From NCBI GenBank assembly GCA_029250885.1, contig JAQXEK010000010.1:62001-126000 (forward strand): a DNA stretch of 64,000 bases. The letters are read 5' to 3'. Below are positions 1 through 8,777 of this stretch, one piece after another. Positions within the stretch are counted from its first letter, which is position 1, and the number at the start of each line of letters is the position of its first letter. The notes under the pieces are model-generated. The model saw only the letters and a list, made by a program, of their open reading frames with translations. It was not told the origin of the DNA and searched no databases. The DNA is from Planctomycetota bacterium. GTDB lineage: Bacteria; Planctomycetota; UBA1135; GCA-002686595. The translations under genes were made by a program, and so were the position numbers.

Positions 1-1811
1 CCGAAGATGCCCATACGCCCTAGGCCTGCCAGCAGCTTGGCGAGTCCCGGCACCCCGGCGCCATCGGCCGTGCCCGTGGGCCTGGGCCCAGTGCCGAGAT
101 AGAGCGGCCCGGGGTGCACGACCTCGGCGATGGGGCCATAGGTGAGGCGCGGCGAGTCCGTTAGCGGCAGGTCCTCGTCCCCCACCAGACCGTGAATGCG
201 GGCGAGCTCATCGACCTGAACCAGAACATCGGCTAGGTCCATCTCGGAGTCCTCGGCGATGGCTTTGTCAGACAGGTAGCGCAGCTCGCTTAGGAAGGAG
301 CGCGATCGCAGGGCGCGGGTACGCAACTCAGCGGTGCTCGCGTCATCCGAGTCCTGCATCAGGAGCAGGGCCTCAGCCTCGGCGAACCAGCCGGCGTCGA
401 CTAGGGCGTGCGCCGCATGGGCTCTTGACGTTTGGGAGGACCTCTCGAGCGTTTTGGCTTCGAGGATCAGCTTGGTCAGCGGCAGGGGAAGGTTAAACTC
501 GCCGCGACCGAGCCTGTCGCTCGCTTCCCGGTCGGCCCCAACGGGAACTTCGTTCACTGCAGTGCTTTGTCCAAGATAGGTCGAGCGGTAGGCGGCCTGA
601 AGGAAAGCCGGCAGCCCCTGCCACCAGGTGCTGAGCCAAGGCTGCACATCGCCACCCACCAGGGCAATCGCCGCTTGGGCCTGCTCGCCAGTGAGGGGCC
701 CAGACCCGCTGCCCAGGGAATCAATGACTGCGCCGAGCTCCCGCAGCCTCAGCTCTTGGCGCAGCTGCTGGGCAAGCTCGGGCGCATCCTCGCGAACCTC
801 GAGCTCCCCGATTACGGCCCGCAGGCGTTCGGCTCTCGAGCGTCCGACGAAGCTCGCACTGACGATGTCACGGGCGAGCTGCTCCAGGGCCGGACCGACC
901 AGACCCGACCCGTCGCGCAGCAGGGCCAGGGCCCTGATGTAGGCAGTACCCGAGGCCTCATTGCCTCCGGCGACCAGGTCGCCCACGGTAATCGACATGT
1001 TGCGAAGCTGCGATCCGAAAACCCAGGCCTTAAGCTCGGCGCGCTCTGCCGGTAGCAAATCCGGGTGTTTGCTCAGGCTGAGCAGGCGCCGCTCGGCCTG
1101 GACGCGCTTGCCAGCGGCGACCTCGCCGATGGCAGCGGCACGCTCGAAATAGATCGTCTCGGCCAGGCTAGCAGCAAGCTCGATAGCTTGTAACTCCAAG
1201 GCCACGCCGCGCTCAGGCTGCCCCGTCCGAGTTTGAGTCCACGCGTAGCCATGGCGTACCCAGGCCAGGTTGGGGTCTAGCTTGTGAGCTCGCTCAAGCA
1301 GGTCCCTACTGCGTTCGCCGCTTTCCAGCCGTCCCAGCAGGTAGGCCTCCCGCGCGCCTCCGGTTGCGTCGTATTCCGAGCTGCGCGCCAGCCAGGCTTG
1401 CGGCCCACGGAGATCCTCTCGGGCCAGATCGTCCCGCAGGCGCTGGGGCGCGATCCATTCTGTTTTCGGGTGGAAGTCGAACTCGAACCTGGATCGCCAG
1501 GAGCTATCCCCGCCGAGCTGAATCACAGGCTTCTCCCCCTCGGCGAGCACACCCGCAAAGAAGTCTCGTTGGTCTAGGTTCGGCCTCCCCAGCAGCGCTT
1601 GGCGGAAGCTGTAATCGAAATAGGGGTCGATGGAATAGCCGCTGCCCATGGCCTCGAAGTCCCTGGGGGCAAGGGCGGAATCCGTACTCGAACATGCAGC
1701 TAGCCCAGCGGCGCCAAGAGCAGCCCAAAGAACAACCCGGCCCGCTCCAGGACGGAGTGGAGCCGGGCGGCTTCGGCTGGCAGATTTGGCGCAAGGATTT
1801 GGGAAGCCCAT
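1..1811 (-). CDS. TPR-like lipoprotein, partial (3' end outside window)
   Basis: An open frame runs from an ATG at 1811 to the window edge, so about 603 residues of N-terminal and central sequence are visible and the C-terminus is missing. A short arginine-containing leader is followed by a hydrophobic stretch and a lipobox ending in Cys40 (LAAC then SS), which indicates a lipid-anchored exported protein. The body is alpha-helical, Ala/Leu/Glu-rich and contains TPR-like segments (around residues 165-220, with a DPNLAW-type signature). An in-frame stop lies just upstream of the ATG, so no longer start exists. It follows fhs on the same strand after a hairpin. No enzymatic motif was seen. Function unknown; a role as an envelope scaffold is only inference. 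Confidence 0.75.
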   Translation of the reverse strand, partial: MGFPNPCAKSASRSRPAPLRPGAGRVVLWAALGAAGLAACSSTDSALAPRDFEAMGSGYSIDPYFDYSFRQALLGRPNLDQRDFFAGVLAEGEKPVIQLGGDSSWRSRFEFDFHPKTEWIAPQRLRDDLAREDLRGPQAWLARSSEYDATGGAREAYLLGRLESGERSRDLLERAHKLDPNLAWVRHGYAWTQTRTGQPERGVALELQAIELAASLAETIYFERAAAIGEVAAGKRVQAERRLLSLSKHPDLLPAERAELKAWVFGSQLRNMSITVGDLVAGGNEASGTAYIRALALLRDGSGLVGPALEQLARDIVSASFVGRSRAERLRAVIGELEVREDAPELAQQLRQELRLRELGAVIDSLGSGSGPLTGEQAQAAIALVGGDVQPWLSTWWQGLPAFLQAAYRSTYLGQSTAVNEVPVGADREASDRLGRGEFNLPLPLTKLILEAKTLERSSQTSRAHAAHALVDAGWFAEAEALLLMQDSDDASTAELRTRALRSRSFLSELRYLSDKAIAEDSEMDLADVLVQVDELARIHGLVGDEDLPLTDSPRLTYGPIAEVVHPGPLYLGTGPRPTGTADGAGVPGLAKLLAGLGRMGIF

Positions 1812-1820
1812 GGCCTTATT

Positions 1821-1852
1821 GAACCACACGGCGTGGGAAGTCCGTGTGGTTC
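1821..1852 (-). terminator. Hairpin after fhs
   Basis: An 11-bp perfect inverted repeat (GAACCACACGG and its complement) with a 10-nt loop lies immediately after the fhs stop on the minus strand and ends 10 nt before the lipoprotein start. There is no clear U-run, so it may be a weak terminator or an attenuating or processing hairpin between the two genes. Confidence 0.5.
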
Positions 1853-1861
1853 TTCGGTCAC

Positions 1862-3544
1862 TTACTCCATGCCGACAATTTCCCCGTTCACCACATCGAT
1901 GGAGTGGGCAAGCGGTTTGCGGGGCAGGCCCGGCATGCGCATGATGTTTCCTGTCAAGACGACCAGGAACCCGGCCCCGGAGTTGATCACGATGTTGCGC
2001 ACGCCGACCTCAAAGTCGCGGGGACGACCGCGCAGAGCGGGATCGTCGGACAGCGAGCTCGGGGCCTTCGCAATGCAGATCGGCAAGTTGTTGTAGCCCA
2101 GCTTTTCGATCAGCTTAAGGTCCTTCTCTGCGGCCTTCGTGAAGGCCACATCACGAGCGCCGTACATCGCACGCGCGACCTTCTTGATCTTCTCGACCAC
2201 AGGCTCTTCAAGGTCATACAGGGGGCGCAGTCCAGCCGTCTCGAGAGACTCTTCGCCGCCGAAGGACTCCATCACAGCCTTAGCTAGCTCGATGGCACCC
2301 TTGCCGCCTTTGCCGTGGTGATCGCTCTCGGCGAAGGATGCACCGAGCTGCTCGCAGCGCGTGCGGATCACGGCGATCTCCTCTTCCGTATCTGTGGCGA
2401 AGCGGTTGAGTGCAACGACCACGGGCTTGCCGAACTTCTGCACGCTCTCAATGTGCTTCTCGAGGTTCGGCAGTCCGCCCTCGACCGCGCCAGCATCGGG
2501 ATCGGCCAGGTTCGCCTTGTCCTTGCCGCCGTGCATCTTCAAAGCGCGTACGGTTGCAACCAAAACGACGCCGTCGGGATCCAGATCGGCCATGCGGCAC
2601 TTGATGTCAAAGAACTTCTCCGCGCCTAGATCGAAACCGAAGCCGGCCTCGGTCAGAGTCCACTCAGCCATGTGCATGGCGAGCTTAGTGGCCACCACCG
2701 AGTTGCAGCCGTGGGCGATGTTCGCGAAGGGACCGCCGTGGACCAGTACCGGGGTGCCCTCGAAGGTCTGCACCAGGTTCGGGTTGAGGGCGTCGCGCAA
2801 CAGGGCCATCATGGCGCCAGTGCCATTTAGCGACTCGGCGAAGACAGGCTCGCCAGTGTACGTGTAGGCCACCAAAGTGCGGTTGATGCGGGCGCGCAGG
2901 TCGTCCATGTCCGACGCGAGGCACAGCATGGCCATGACCTCGGACGCCGCCGTAATATCGAAACCGCCTTCGCGTGGCGTACCCTGGAACTTACCGCCAA
3001 GTCCCAGCACGATGTTCCGCAGGGAGCGATCGTTAAGGTCCATAACGCGGCGCCACAGGACGCTCCTCGGATCGATGCCAAGGTCATTGCCGAAGTAGAT
3101 GTGATTGTCGATCAGCGAAGCCAAAAGGTTGTTCGCGCTCGTGATGGCGTGGAAGTCGCCGGTCAAGTGCAGGTTGATGCGATCCATGGGCATGACCTGG
3201 CTGTACCCACCACCGGCCGCGCCGCCCTTTACCCCCATACACGGTCCGAGGCTCGGCTCGCGCAGGGCCAGGCAGACGCTCTTATCGAGCTGGGTGAACG
3301 CCTGGCCGAGACCAACGGTTGTAGTGGTCTTACCTTCTCCCGCCGGCGTCGGCGTAATCGCGCTGACTAGGACCAGCTTGCGCCGGGCCTTGTTCGCGCT
3401 GGGCCTGTCCAAGGCGGATAGGCTGACCTTGGCCAGGTCGCGTCCATAGGGCAAGAGATCCTCTTCGTGAACGCCAAGGGTGGCTGCGATTTCCTGGATG
3501 GGGCGCGGGGTAAATTCTGCCGCGATCTCTACGTCTGTTTTCAT
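1862..3544 (-). CDS. fhs: Formate--tetrahydrofolate ligase
   Basis: Cytoplasmic ATP-dependent ligase that makes 10-formyl-THF from formate and THF, feeding one-carbon units into purine, formyl-methionine and serine/glycine metabolism. At 560 residues it has the family's normal length. The ATP-binding P-loop-like motif TPAGEGKTTTT lies near residues 66-76, followed by the conserved region EPSLGPCMGVKGGAAGGGYSQ and by DFHAITSANNLL. The C-terminus ends in the typical GNIMRMPGLP region. The ATG has no strong Shine-Dalgarno. It lies about 100 nt downstream of the glycine-reductase-like selenoprotein gene on the same strand, so co-transcription and a link to glycine or C1 metabolism are possible. 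Family assignment is secure. Confidence 0.97.
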   Translation of the reverse strand: MKTDVEIAAEFTPRPIQEIAATLGVHEEDLLPYGRDLAKVSLSALDRPSANKARRKLVLVSAITPTPAGEGKTTTTVGLGQAFTQLDKSVCLALREPSLGPCMGVKGGAAGGGYSQVMPMDRINLHLTGDFHAITSANNLLASLIDNHIYFGNDLGIDPRSVLWRRVMDLNDRSLRNIVLGLGGKFQGTPREGGFDITAASEVMAMLCLASDMDDLRARINRTLVAYTYTGEPVFAESLNGTGAMMALLRDALNPNLVQTFEGTPVLVHGGPFANIAHGCNSVVATKLAMHMAEWTLTEAGFGFDLGAEKFFDIKCRMADLDPDGVVLVATVRALKMHGGKDKANLADPDAGAVEGGLPNLEKHIESVQKFGKPVVVALNRFATDTEEEIAVIRTRCEQLGASFAESDHHGKGGKGAIELAKAVMESFGGEESLETAGLRPLYDLEEPVVEKIKKVARAMYGARDVAFTKAAEKDLKLIEKLGYNNLPICIAKAPSSLSDDPALRGRPRDFEVGVRNIVINSGAGFLVVLTGNIMRMPGLPRKPLAHSIDVVNGEIVGME

Positions 3545-3646
3545 AGTGCGGAAGTTTAAGGCTCCCGCACCAAAATCGAACCAGCTTCCTTTGATTCAAT
3601 CAGAATGTTGCCTGGCCCAGAAAGCCTCCCTAGAGCCAGATGCTTC

Positions 3647-4393
3647 CTAGTCCTCGGGAATGTAGTCCTGAAGTGCGCCTGCTTCGAGAAGGGGATCGGC
3701 GGCCATCTCCAGGGCTCGCCGCATGACGTTTTTCTGCAGCTCGGGCTCGCCAGGTTTGTGCAAGGGATAGCCATGGGCAAAGGGCACCCACAGGCCCCGG
3801 GGCGGCTTGACGGCTTCGGCAATGGAGCGAAGCAGCTGTAGGGTCACCGTTGGGATGCCCTTGCGCTCAAGCTCTGCTGCGATCAGACCCACGGTCTGAT
3901 TGCACATGGGTCAGACAGGTACGAGCAGAGCTAGGTCGACCTGGTCTTCGATCAAGACAGCTGCGCCAGCGGGTGCAGACTCGCGCATCAGGTGCTCTGG
4001 TGCGGTGATGGACCCCATGTAGGAGAGGTGCCGCGGTGCGACCTCACCCAAAAAACCCTCGTCCGCCAGCTCGCGGATTCGGGTCAATGGAAAGGCCAAG
4101 TCCGGGTCAGCCTCCATGGCGGTGTGGTCGAAGGACTCCGAGCGATGGCTGTCGGACAGTTCTCCCGGCTCCGTATTTCTGGGGACCACCCGAAAGGTCG
4201 AATCGCCGCCGCGTACGCTCTCGTCGAACTTGGCCTGGCCGGGGGGGACGAACCCAGCACTAGAGACCAGAGCTACCCGGCAGTCTGCTAGAGGCTTCGC
4301 AAGCGGCGTCCATGGAATCGGGCTGTTCTCGCGCCAGCGGTAGGCCTTTAAGAACAGGCGCACAGTCATCTTGAGCTCTTTCGTCGTTGCCAT
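3647..4393 (-). CDS. GrdB-like selenoprotein (glycine/sarcosine/betaine reductase selenoprotein B family) with in-frame UGA
   Basis: Read straight through an in-frame TGA at 3913-3911, this is one 248-residue protein. Residues 1-160 (MATTKELK...) carry family features such as VALVSSAGFVPPGQ, FRVVPRN, FPLTRIRELADEGFLG and HLSYMGSI. The TGA is residue 161 in VPV-U-PMCNQTVGLIA, giving a UxxC redox motif (U161, C164), and the frame continues for 84 residues after Cys164 with family-like sequence (GIPTVTL, PPRGLWVPF). Sequence on both sides of the TGA belongs to the same family and the motif position is where selenocysteine is expected, so recoding is more likely than a pseudogene. A SECIS-like hairpin follows. 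The protein is much shorter than true GrdB, so the substrate is unknown. It lies upstream of fhs on the same strand. No Sec machinery gene lies in this window. Confidence 0.85.
3882..3900 (-). promoter_or_regulatory. Bacterial SECIS-like hairpin
   Basis: In the minus-strand mRNA a perfect 8-bp stem (AUCAGACC with GGUCUGAU) is capped by a GUG triloop. The stem starts 11 nt after the in-frame UGA and the loop's first G is the 19th nt after it. Known bacterial SECIS elements sit directly downstream of the UGA inside the coding region, with a small apical loop carrying a G at its first positions, and this matches. The element encodes part of the conserved NQTVGLI segment, so protein constraint could explain some of it. 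Confidence 0.7.
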
Positions 4394-4649
4394 ACGGACA
4401 GGTTAGCAAGGTCTGTGGAGAAGGGGCTGGGAAAGGTGGCAGGGACTAGATTAGGGCGAGCTGCAGCCACAAATCTTCCTATCCAAAGAGGTATTGATAG
4501 ATGACCTGATAAGGACGCACTTTTGCCATGACCTAGACCGCACCCCACCGGGTTGCCCGTTAATATCTCTAAGGCGGGGGCCATGCCCAGCTTGCCCCTG
4601 GTGCGATGCTTCTTTGGCTCCTGCGTCCCCGCTTCCTTCGCCGGATTCC

Positions 4650-7169
4650 TCAGGCATCCCCCAGTAAGATTGCGCGGAACAGCAGCGGGAAGCACGCAGT
4701 GGACCAGCTGCGGTATTGGGGCCGAAAGCCGAACAAGTGCACCCTGCCCTCGCCGTGAGCTGCGCGAATCCACGCGGCCCTGTTTGCGATGACCTCGGAA
4801 TCTTGAATCCAACCCGAGAGAAGGACCCGGGTTGGTGCATACCGCAACAGCACATCAAGCTGATCGGCCTTGTCGTCGTCCTTGTCGATTTCCCAGGCGG
4901 CTGCCCGGGAGAAGAACATGGGGATTGAAGCCGGCAGGCCGGCCGCCAGTGCGCCGCCCTCGGCCGGAGTGGGCACGGCGCGCAGGACGCTGCCGGGGCA
5001 GGAAAAGTCACCGGACTTCGGTCCATTGGTCACGTCCTCTAGGGGGAGGTCGAACAGGTCGATTGCCCAAGTTGCCGAGCTCTGCATGGCGATCAAATTA
5101 CCGCCGCCCCGTACAAACTCCTCGATGGCCACTGCACCCTCGGGGTCGAGCCCAAGCGTGTACTCGGAAGCGACCGAACCGGGAGAGCGCCCCTGGTCGA
5201 GCTGCCAGCCACCAACGCTGGGTAGGATCAGCACGTCGAGGAAGTCCTCGAGCTTTCCGGCGCGTACCATCTCGTTGCGGACTTCGACATAGGGAATGCC
5301 GTAGGTGTCCATGACCCAGCGCAGCCAGCCCTCGTTCATGGAGCCCGACCAGGGCGAGTAGACCCCGATGCGCGGAAGCTTGTCGAGGGTAATATCCCGG
5401 GGCTCGGGCAGGTCCTTGCTTGCGCCGGACTCAACGTCCTGAAATCCACCGTTCACAGCGAAGCTTCCCGCCCCGGGGCCTTCAGCGCGCCAGACCACGG
5501 GCCCAACGCCGTCTACTAGGTCGAAGACCTGCTCCCAATCGTCTCCATTGATTCCGCGCAGGACACTCGCATTTCCAGGGACCTCCCAGCCGAGATCGGA
5601 CATCGCCCCGGGAACCTCGGCGACGGGGGCAAGGTCCGCCTCAAAGTCTTGGATGACCTCGACGCGGCGAAGCCCAAACAGCATCGGTAAGGTCCATCCG
5701 GCCACGTCGTAAGGCGCCTTGCCGTCGGGATATCGCTGGACCTCGAACAGGTCCTTCACGTGGCTCCCATAGGGTTGGTTGCGGCTCACGACTAAGGTTC
5801 CCATGGGGTAGTCGCGCCCATCGGCTTGGAAGTCCGCCTGGGCAACCTGCACCTCAACACCGCCCAGAATTAGGATGTCGAGCAGGCGCTTCACACCGCG
5901 CAGGTTTTCGTTGTCTGGGGGCAAGAGCCAGGCCTTGGGAGAAGAGGTGACTCCAGCTTGAATCGCCCGTTCGGCCGCTTCGATGGCGTTGGCGAGGTAG
6001 AGCTCGCGGTCGCGGCTCACGCTGCCCAATAGTGACTTTGCGAATTCCATCTCGTAGTCGATGATGTCGGATAAGCGCCACCAGCCACCGGGCCAAGGGT
6101 CGGGAAACTGGTTCGAAGGTTGGTATCCGGGCAGGTCGCCCGGGGCGCGCAGGTCCGAGCGCTCTAGGAAGATCGGCGAGGCGATGTTCACGCTGGCTGC
6201 CTCAGTAAGCAAGCCAATGATGTTGTGTCGAACAGGCACGTTGCGGTTGCCGCCGTTCCACCACATGTCATAGGACACGCCTGTGGAAATGCCTTGCTTG
6301 CCCGCGCGGGTCATGTCCCACAATGCGCGCGAGCCCAGATTGTCGATGCCGGTAATGATGCCCGGATCCAAGTTAGGGTTCAGGGGGTCGCGGAACGGCG
6401 GCACGAAAAAGCGCTCGCTGGTGCTTCCCTGTTGGTGAACATCCCAATAGACCTGGGGCCGCCAAACGGAATAGATTTGCTTGGTGACATGACGCGTCTC
6501 CACTTGAGACAGGCCGAACCAATCGCGGTTGTTGTCGTGGCCGACATAGTGCTGGTAGAGCCGTAGCAAAGAGGTGCCCTCGAAGGGACCACCTACGTTT
6601 TCACGGTACCAGTGCACGACCTCATCCAGGCCATCCGGGTTGAGCGTGGGAATGAGCACCACCACCAGCTCGTCACGGGAGGCGGCATAGGGCTGCTCAT
6701 CGGAGGTCGCCAGGGTGTAAGCGAGCTGCATGCCAAACTCGGTGGCTGCGGTCTCGGTCGAGTGCATCGAGCAGGAGACAAACACCACAGCAGGGCTATT
6801 GGCGATCAAGTCCGCACGCTCGGCCTCGGTAAGCCCTCGCGGGTCGGCGATGCGCGCGGTCATGGCCCGGATCTCGTCGAGTCGCCCCATGTTGGACTCG
6901 CTGGAGATCGTAGTCACCAAGAAGTCACGCCCGAGGGTCGACTCGCCGACCTTCTCCACATGAACCCTTGGGCTGCTAGCCGCGAGCTTGTGATAGTAGC
7001 TTGAGACCTCGTCCCAATCGGCAAGCTCGAAGTCGGTGCCCACGGGACGGCCGAGGTGGGACTGCGGCGTCGGAACCCCAGTCGAGCTGCCCTGGGGAGG
7101 CGCAGCCAAGGTCGGGGTCGCACAGGAGAATAAGAGCAGGGACGTCAGCAGCAGGTGGGAGATTCGCAT
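4650..7169 (-). CDS. Secreted M14-family zinc carboxypeptidase
   Basis: 839-residue metallopeptidase with an N-terminal signal sequence (MRISHLLLTSLLLFSCATPTLA). An internal Cys before ATPTLA could alternatively be a lipobox. The catalytic domain contains the zinc-binding HSTE motif (SCSMHSTETAATE, near residues 133-145), a downstream GHDNNRDWF segment supplying the third ligand region and substrate-binding Arg, and a later LLTEAAS glutamate region. The C-terminal 400 residues form an additional domain (PRIGVYSPW, DVLILPSVGG, FVRGGGNLIAM) resembling a class I glutamine amidotransferase-like fold. Large M14 proteins of this layout are common in environmental bacteria and probably degrade extracellular peptides. 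The exact specificity cannot be read from sequence. Confidence 0.9.
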   Translation of the reverse strand: MRISHLLLTSLLLFSCATPTLAAPPQGSSTGVPTPQSHLGRPVGTDFELADWDEVSSYYHKLAASSPRVHVEKVGESTLGRDFLVTTISSESNMGRLDEIRAMTARIADPRGLTEAERADLIANSPAVVFVSCSMHSTETAATEFGMQLAYTLATSDEQPYAASRDELVVVLIPTLNPDGLDEVVHWYRENVGGPFEGTSLLRLYQHYVGHDNNRDWFGLSQVETRHVTKQIYSVWRPQVYWDVHQQGSTSERFFVPPFRDPLNPNLDPGIITGIDNLGSRALWDMTRAGKQGISTGVSYDMWWNGGNRNVPVRHNIIGLLTEAASVNIASPIFLERSDLRAPGDLPGYQPSNQFPDPWPGGWWRLSDIIDYEMEFAKSLLGSVSRDRELYLANAIEAAERAIQAGVTSSPKAWLLPPDNENLRGVKRLLDILILGGVEVQVAQADFQADGRDYPMGTLVVSRNQPYGSHVKDLFEVQRYPDGKAPYDVAGWTLPMLFGLRRVEVIQDFEADLAPVAEVPGAMSDLGWEVPGNASVLRGINGDDWEQVFDLVDGVGPVVWRAEGPGAGSFAVNGGFQDVESGASKDLPEPRDITLDKLPRIGVYSPWSGSMNEGWLRWVMDTYGIPYVEVRNEMVRAGKLEDFLDVLILPSVGGWQLDQGRSPGSVASEYTLGLDPEGAVAIEEFVRGGGNLIAMQSSATWAIDLFDLPLEDVTNGPKSGDFSCPGSVLRAVPTPAEGGALAAGLPASIPMFFSRAAAWEIDKDDDKADQLDVLLRYAPTRVLLSGWIQDSEVIANRAAWIRAAHGEGRVHLFGFRPQYRSWSTACFPLLFRAILLGDA

Positions 7170-7242
7170 GCCCCTAGCCTAGCGACTATCGGACCAGCTT
7201 TCTGTCTCGGCTTGGTGAACTTCCGGGCCAGGGCCCTGGCTC

Positions 7243-8430
7243 TTAGCGGAAGTACTCGAGCACCCCGTCGGGGCCGCACTCGCGATGCAGCCGCGCTTTG
7301 GGTCGACCGCCCGCTAGCAAGCTTGCCAGGGAAGTGCCTCGTCCACCGGACACGTCGCCGGAGTAAACCCGGACCTGATCCACCAGGTTGTGCTCCATGA
7401 AGGATTTGACCAGGGTCGGTCCCGACTCGAGTAGGGAGCGGCGAACGCCACGTTGCCAGAGCCACTCGGATGCGGCCCAGAGAGAAAGGCAGCCATCGTC
7501 ATCTGGAGGCAGGGCAACGATTTCCGCGCCCTTTGCCATGAGCTCACGCGTACGCACGGGCTCGGGGCCGGGGCGCGTGAAGATCACAACAGGGCCCGCT
7601 GCCTCTTGGCCCGCGTCTAGGGCCGAGGGGGCCACGGGCTCGAGCATGCGAGCTTCCGGGGACATGTGCAAGTAAGAGTCGAAGACCACGCGCATGGGCG
7701 GTTTCGATACATCGCCAGGAGCGCGAACGCTAAGGCGCGGGTCGTCAGTCTTGACGGTGCCGATGCCGGTCACGATGGCATCCACGCGACCGCGAAGCAC
7801 CTGGACTTCCGCTAGGGAATCAGGACCGGAGATCCAGCGACCCTCCCCAATGTCTTCCGGCGGGGTCAGCTGGCCTGTTCGCGTTTGGGCCCACTTCGCG
7901 ATGTTCCAAGGACGCGGTCGGCGCAGGCGCTCGACCTGATTCCAATCGAGGAAGTGCTGGGCAAGGTCCGGCAAGCCCCACGGGTAGTTTGGTCCAAGAC
8001 CGGGATTCAGAACGGTCACCTCGACGCCCGCTGATTCGAGCAACTCCACGGCCCGTCCACGGTGGCGAGGGTCGGGGTCTAGGGAGCCAAGGACCACGTG
8101 CTTGATTCCGGACTCGAGGACCGCGTCTACACAGGGTGGAGTCTTTCCCGTACTCGAGCAAGGCTCCAAAGTGACCACCATCGTGTCCCATTCGCCCATC
8201 GGCGTCGAGCTCGACGCCGCCTGCTTCAGGGCCTCGACTTCAGCATGGGGGCCGCCCCAATAGTGATGGATGCCCCGGCCGACGATCTGCCCACGAGACA
8301 GCACCGCGGCTCCAACACAGGGGTTGGGAGCCACATTGAAGCGCGCCTGGAAAGCCAGCTCGGCCAGTTCCCGAAGGATCTGGCCTAGGGCCTCATCGTT
8401 GAGCTTTTGGACTTGGATCAAATGGTTCAT
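7243..8430 (-). CDS. ribD: Bifunctional riboflavin biosynthesis deaminase/reductase RibD
   Basis: 395 residues with the two-domain RibD layout. The N-terminal deaminase has the zinc site HAE (GGPHAEVEAL) and LEPCSSTGKTPPC. The C-terminal reductase domain begins around residue 175 and includes AQTRTGQLT, AIVTGIGTVKTDDPRLSVR and LLESGPTLVKSF. It converts diaminohydroxyphosphoribosylaminopyrimidine to the ribitylamino-pyrimidine in flavin synthesis. The usual His of PCSHxGxTPPC is Ser here, but the metal ligands His and two Cys are intact. No other rib gene is adjacent, and I saw no FMN riboswitch in the 347-bp upstream region. It is divergent from mdh. Confidence 0.95.
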   Translation of the reverse strand: MNHLIQVQKLNDEALGQILRELAELAFQARFNVAPNPCVGAAVLSRGQIVGRGIHHYWGGPHAEVEALKQAASSSTPMGEWDTMVVTLEPCSSTGKTPPCVDAVLESGIKHVVLGSLDPDPRHRGRAVELLESAGVEVTVLNPGLGPNYPWGLPDLAQHFLDWNQVERLRRPRPWNIAKWAQTRTGQLTPPEDIGEGRWISGPDSLAEVQVLRGRVDAIVTGIGTVKTDDPRLSVRAPGDVSKPPMRVVFDSYLHMSPEARMLEPVAPSALDAGQEAAGPVVIFTRPGPEPVRTRELMAKGAEIVALPPDDDGCLSLWAASEWLWQRGVRRSLLESGPTLVKSFMEHNLVDQVRVYSGDVSGGRGTSLASLLAGGRPKARLHRECGPDGVLEYFR

Positions 8431-8777
8431 CGCGGGGTGTTCTCTAGCAATCGCGCCAGCCTAATCATACGGACGGTCCGGTGCTCTCGTTTGTGCCCCT
8501 CGATTTTTAGAACGAGGCTTCCCCGTGTACTTCCTCGGCAAACTGGGGGTCCACCTTGACCTCCGTTGGAGCACAGCTGTCCAAAGCGGCTGTTCTAGGC
8601 AAATGCCGCGCCTCTAAAGCCGGAAAAGTCGCTCCCGTAGCTCCAATCGATGCCCGCCACGATAAACTGCTGCCCACAAGCGCTAGCTGCGCCCCACTAT
8701 CCTTCACCTTTTATTAACTCAAAGCGGGCCCCGCGGCTGAAAAAGTCAGCCCCCGGCGCCCCCTCCGGAGAATCATC
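8431..8777. other. Divergent intergenic region ribD/mdh
   Basis: This 347-bp region separates the divergent ribD and mdh genes and must hold both promoters. On the plus strand a 6-bp hairpin (GGCTGA, 5-nt loop, TCAGCC) lies about 27 nt before mdh, and GGAG sits 8 nt before its ATG. No convincing small gene or FMN riboswitch (RFN) consensus was seen. Confidence 0.5.

Noticed and set aside
432..1055. Long plus-strand open frames over the first kilobase
   Set aside because: The minus strand carries a continuous lipoprotein frame with signal peptide and lipobox over the whole stretch, so the plus-strand frames are antisense shadows.
3647..3907. Two separate small genes or a nonsense-mutated pseudogene instead of a selenoprotein
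   Set aside because: Frame, family similarity on both sides, the UxxC motif and the SECIS-like hairpin all fit recoding better, although absence of Sec genes elsewhere would revive this reading.
8431..8777. FMN riboswitch upstream of ribD
   Set aside because: I looked for the conserved RFN blocks on the minus strand and saw none.
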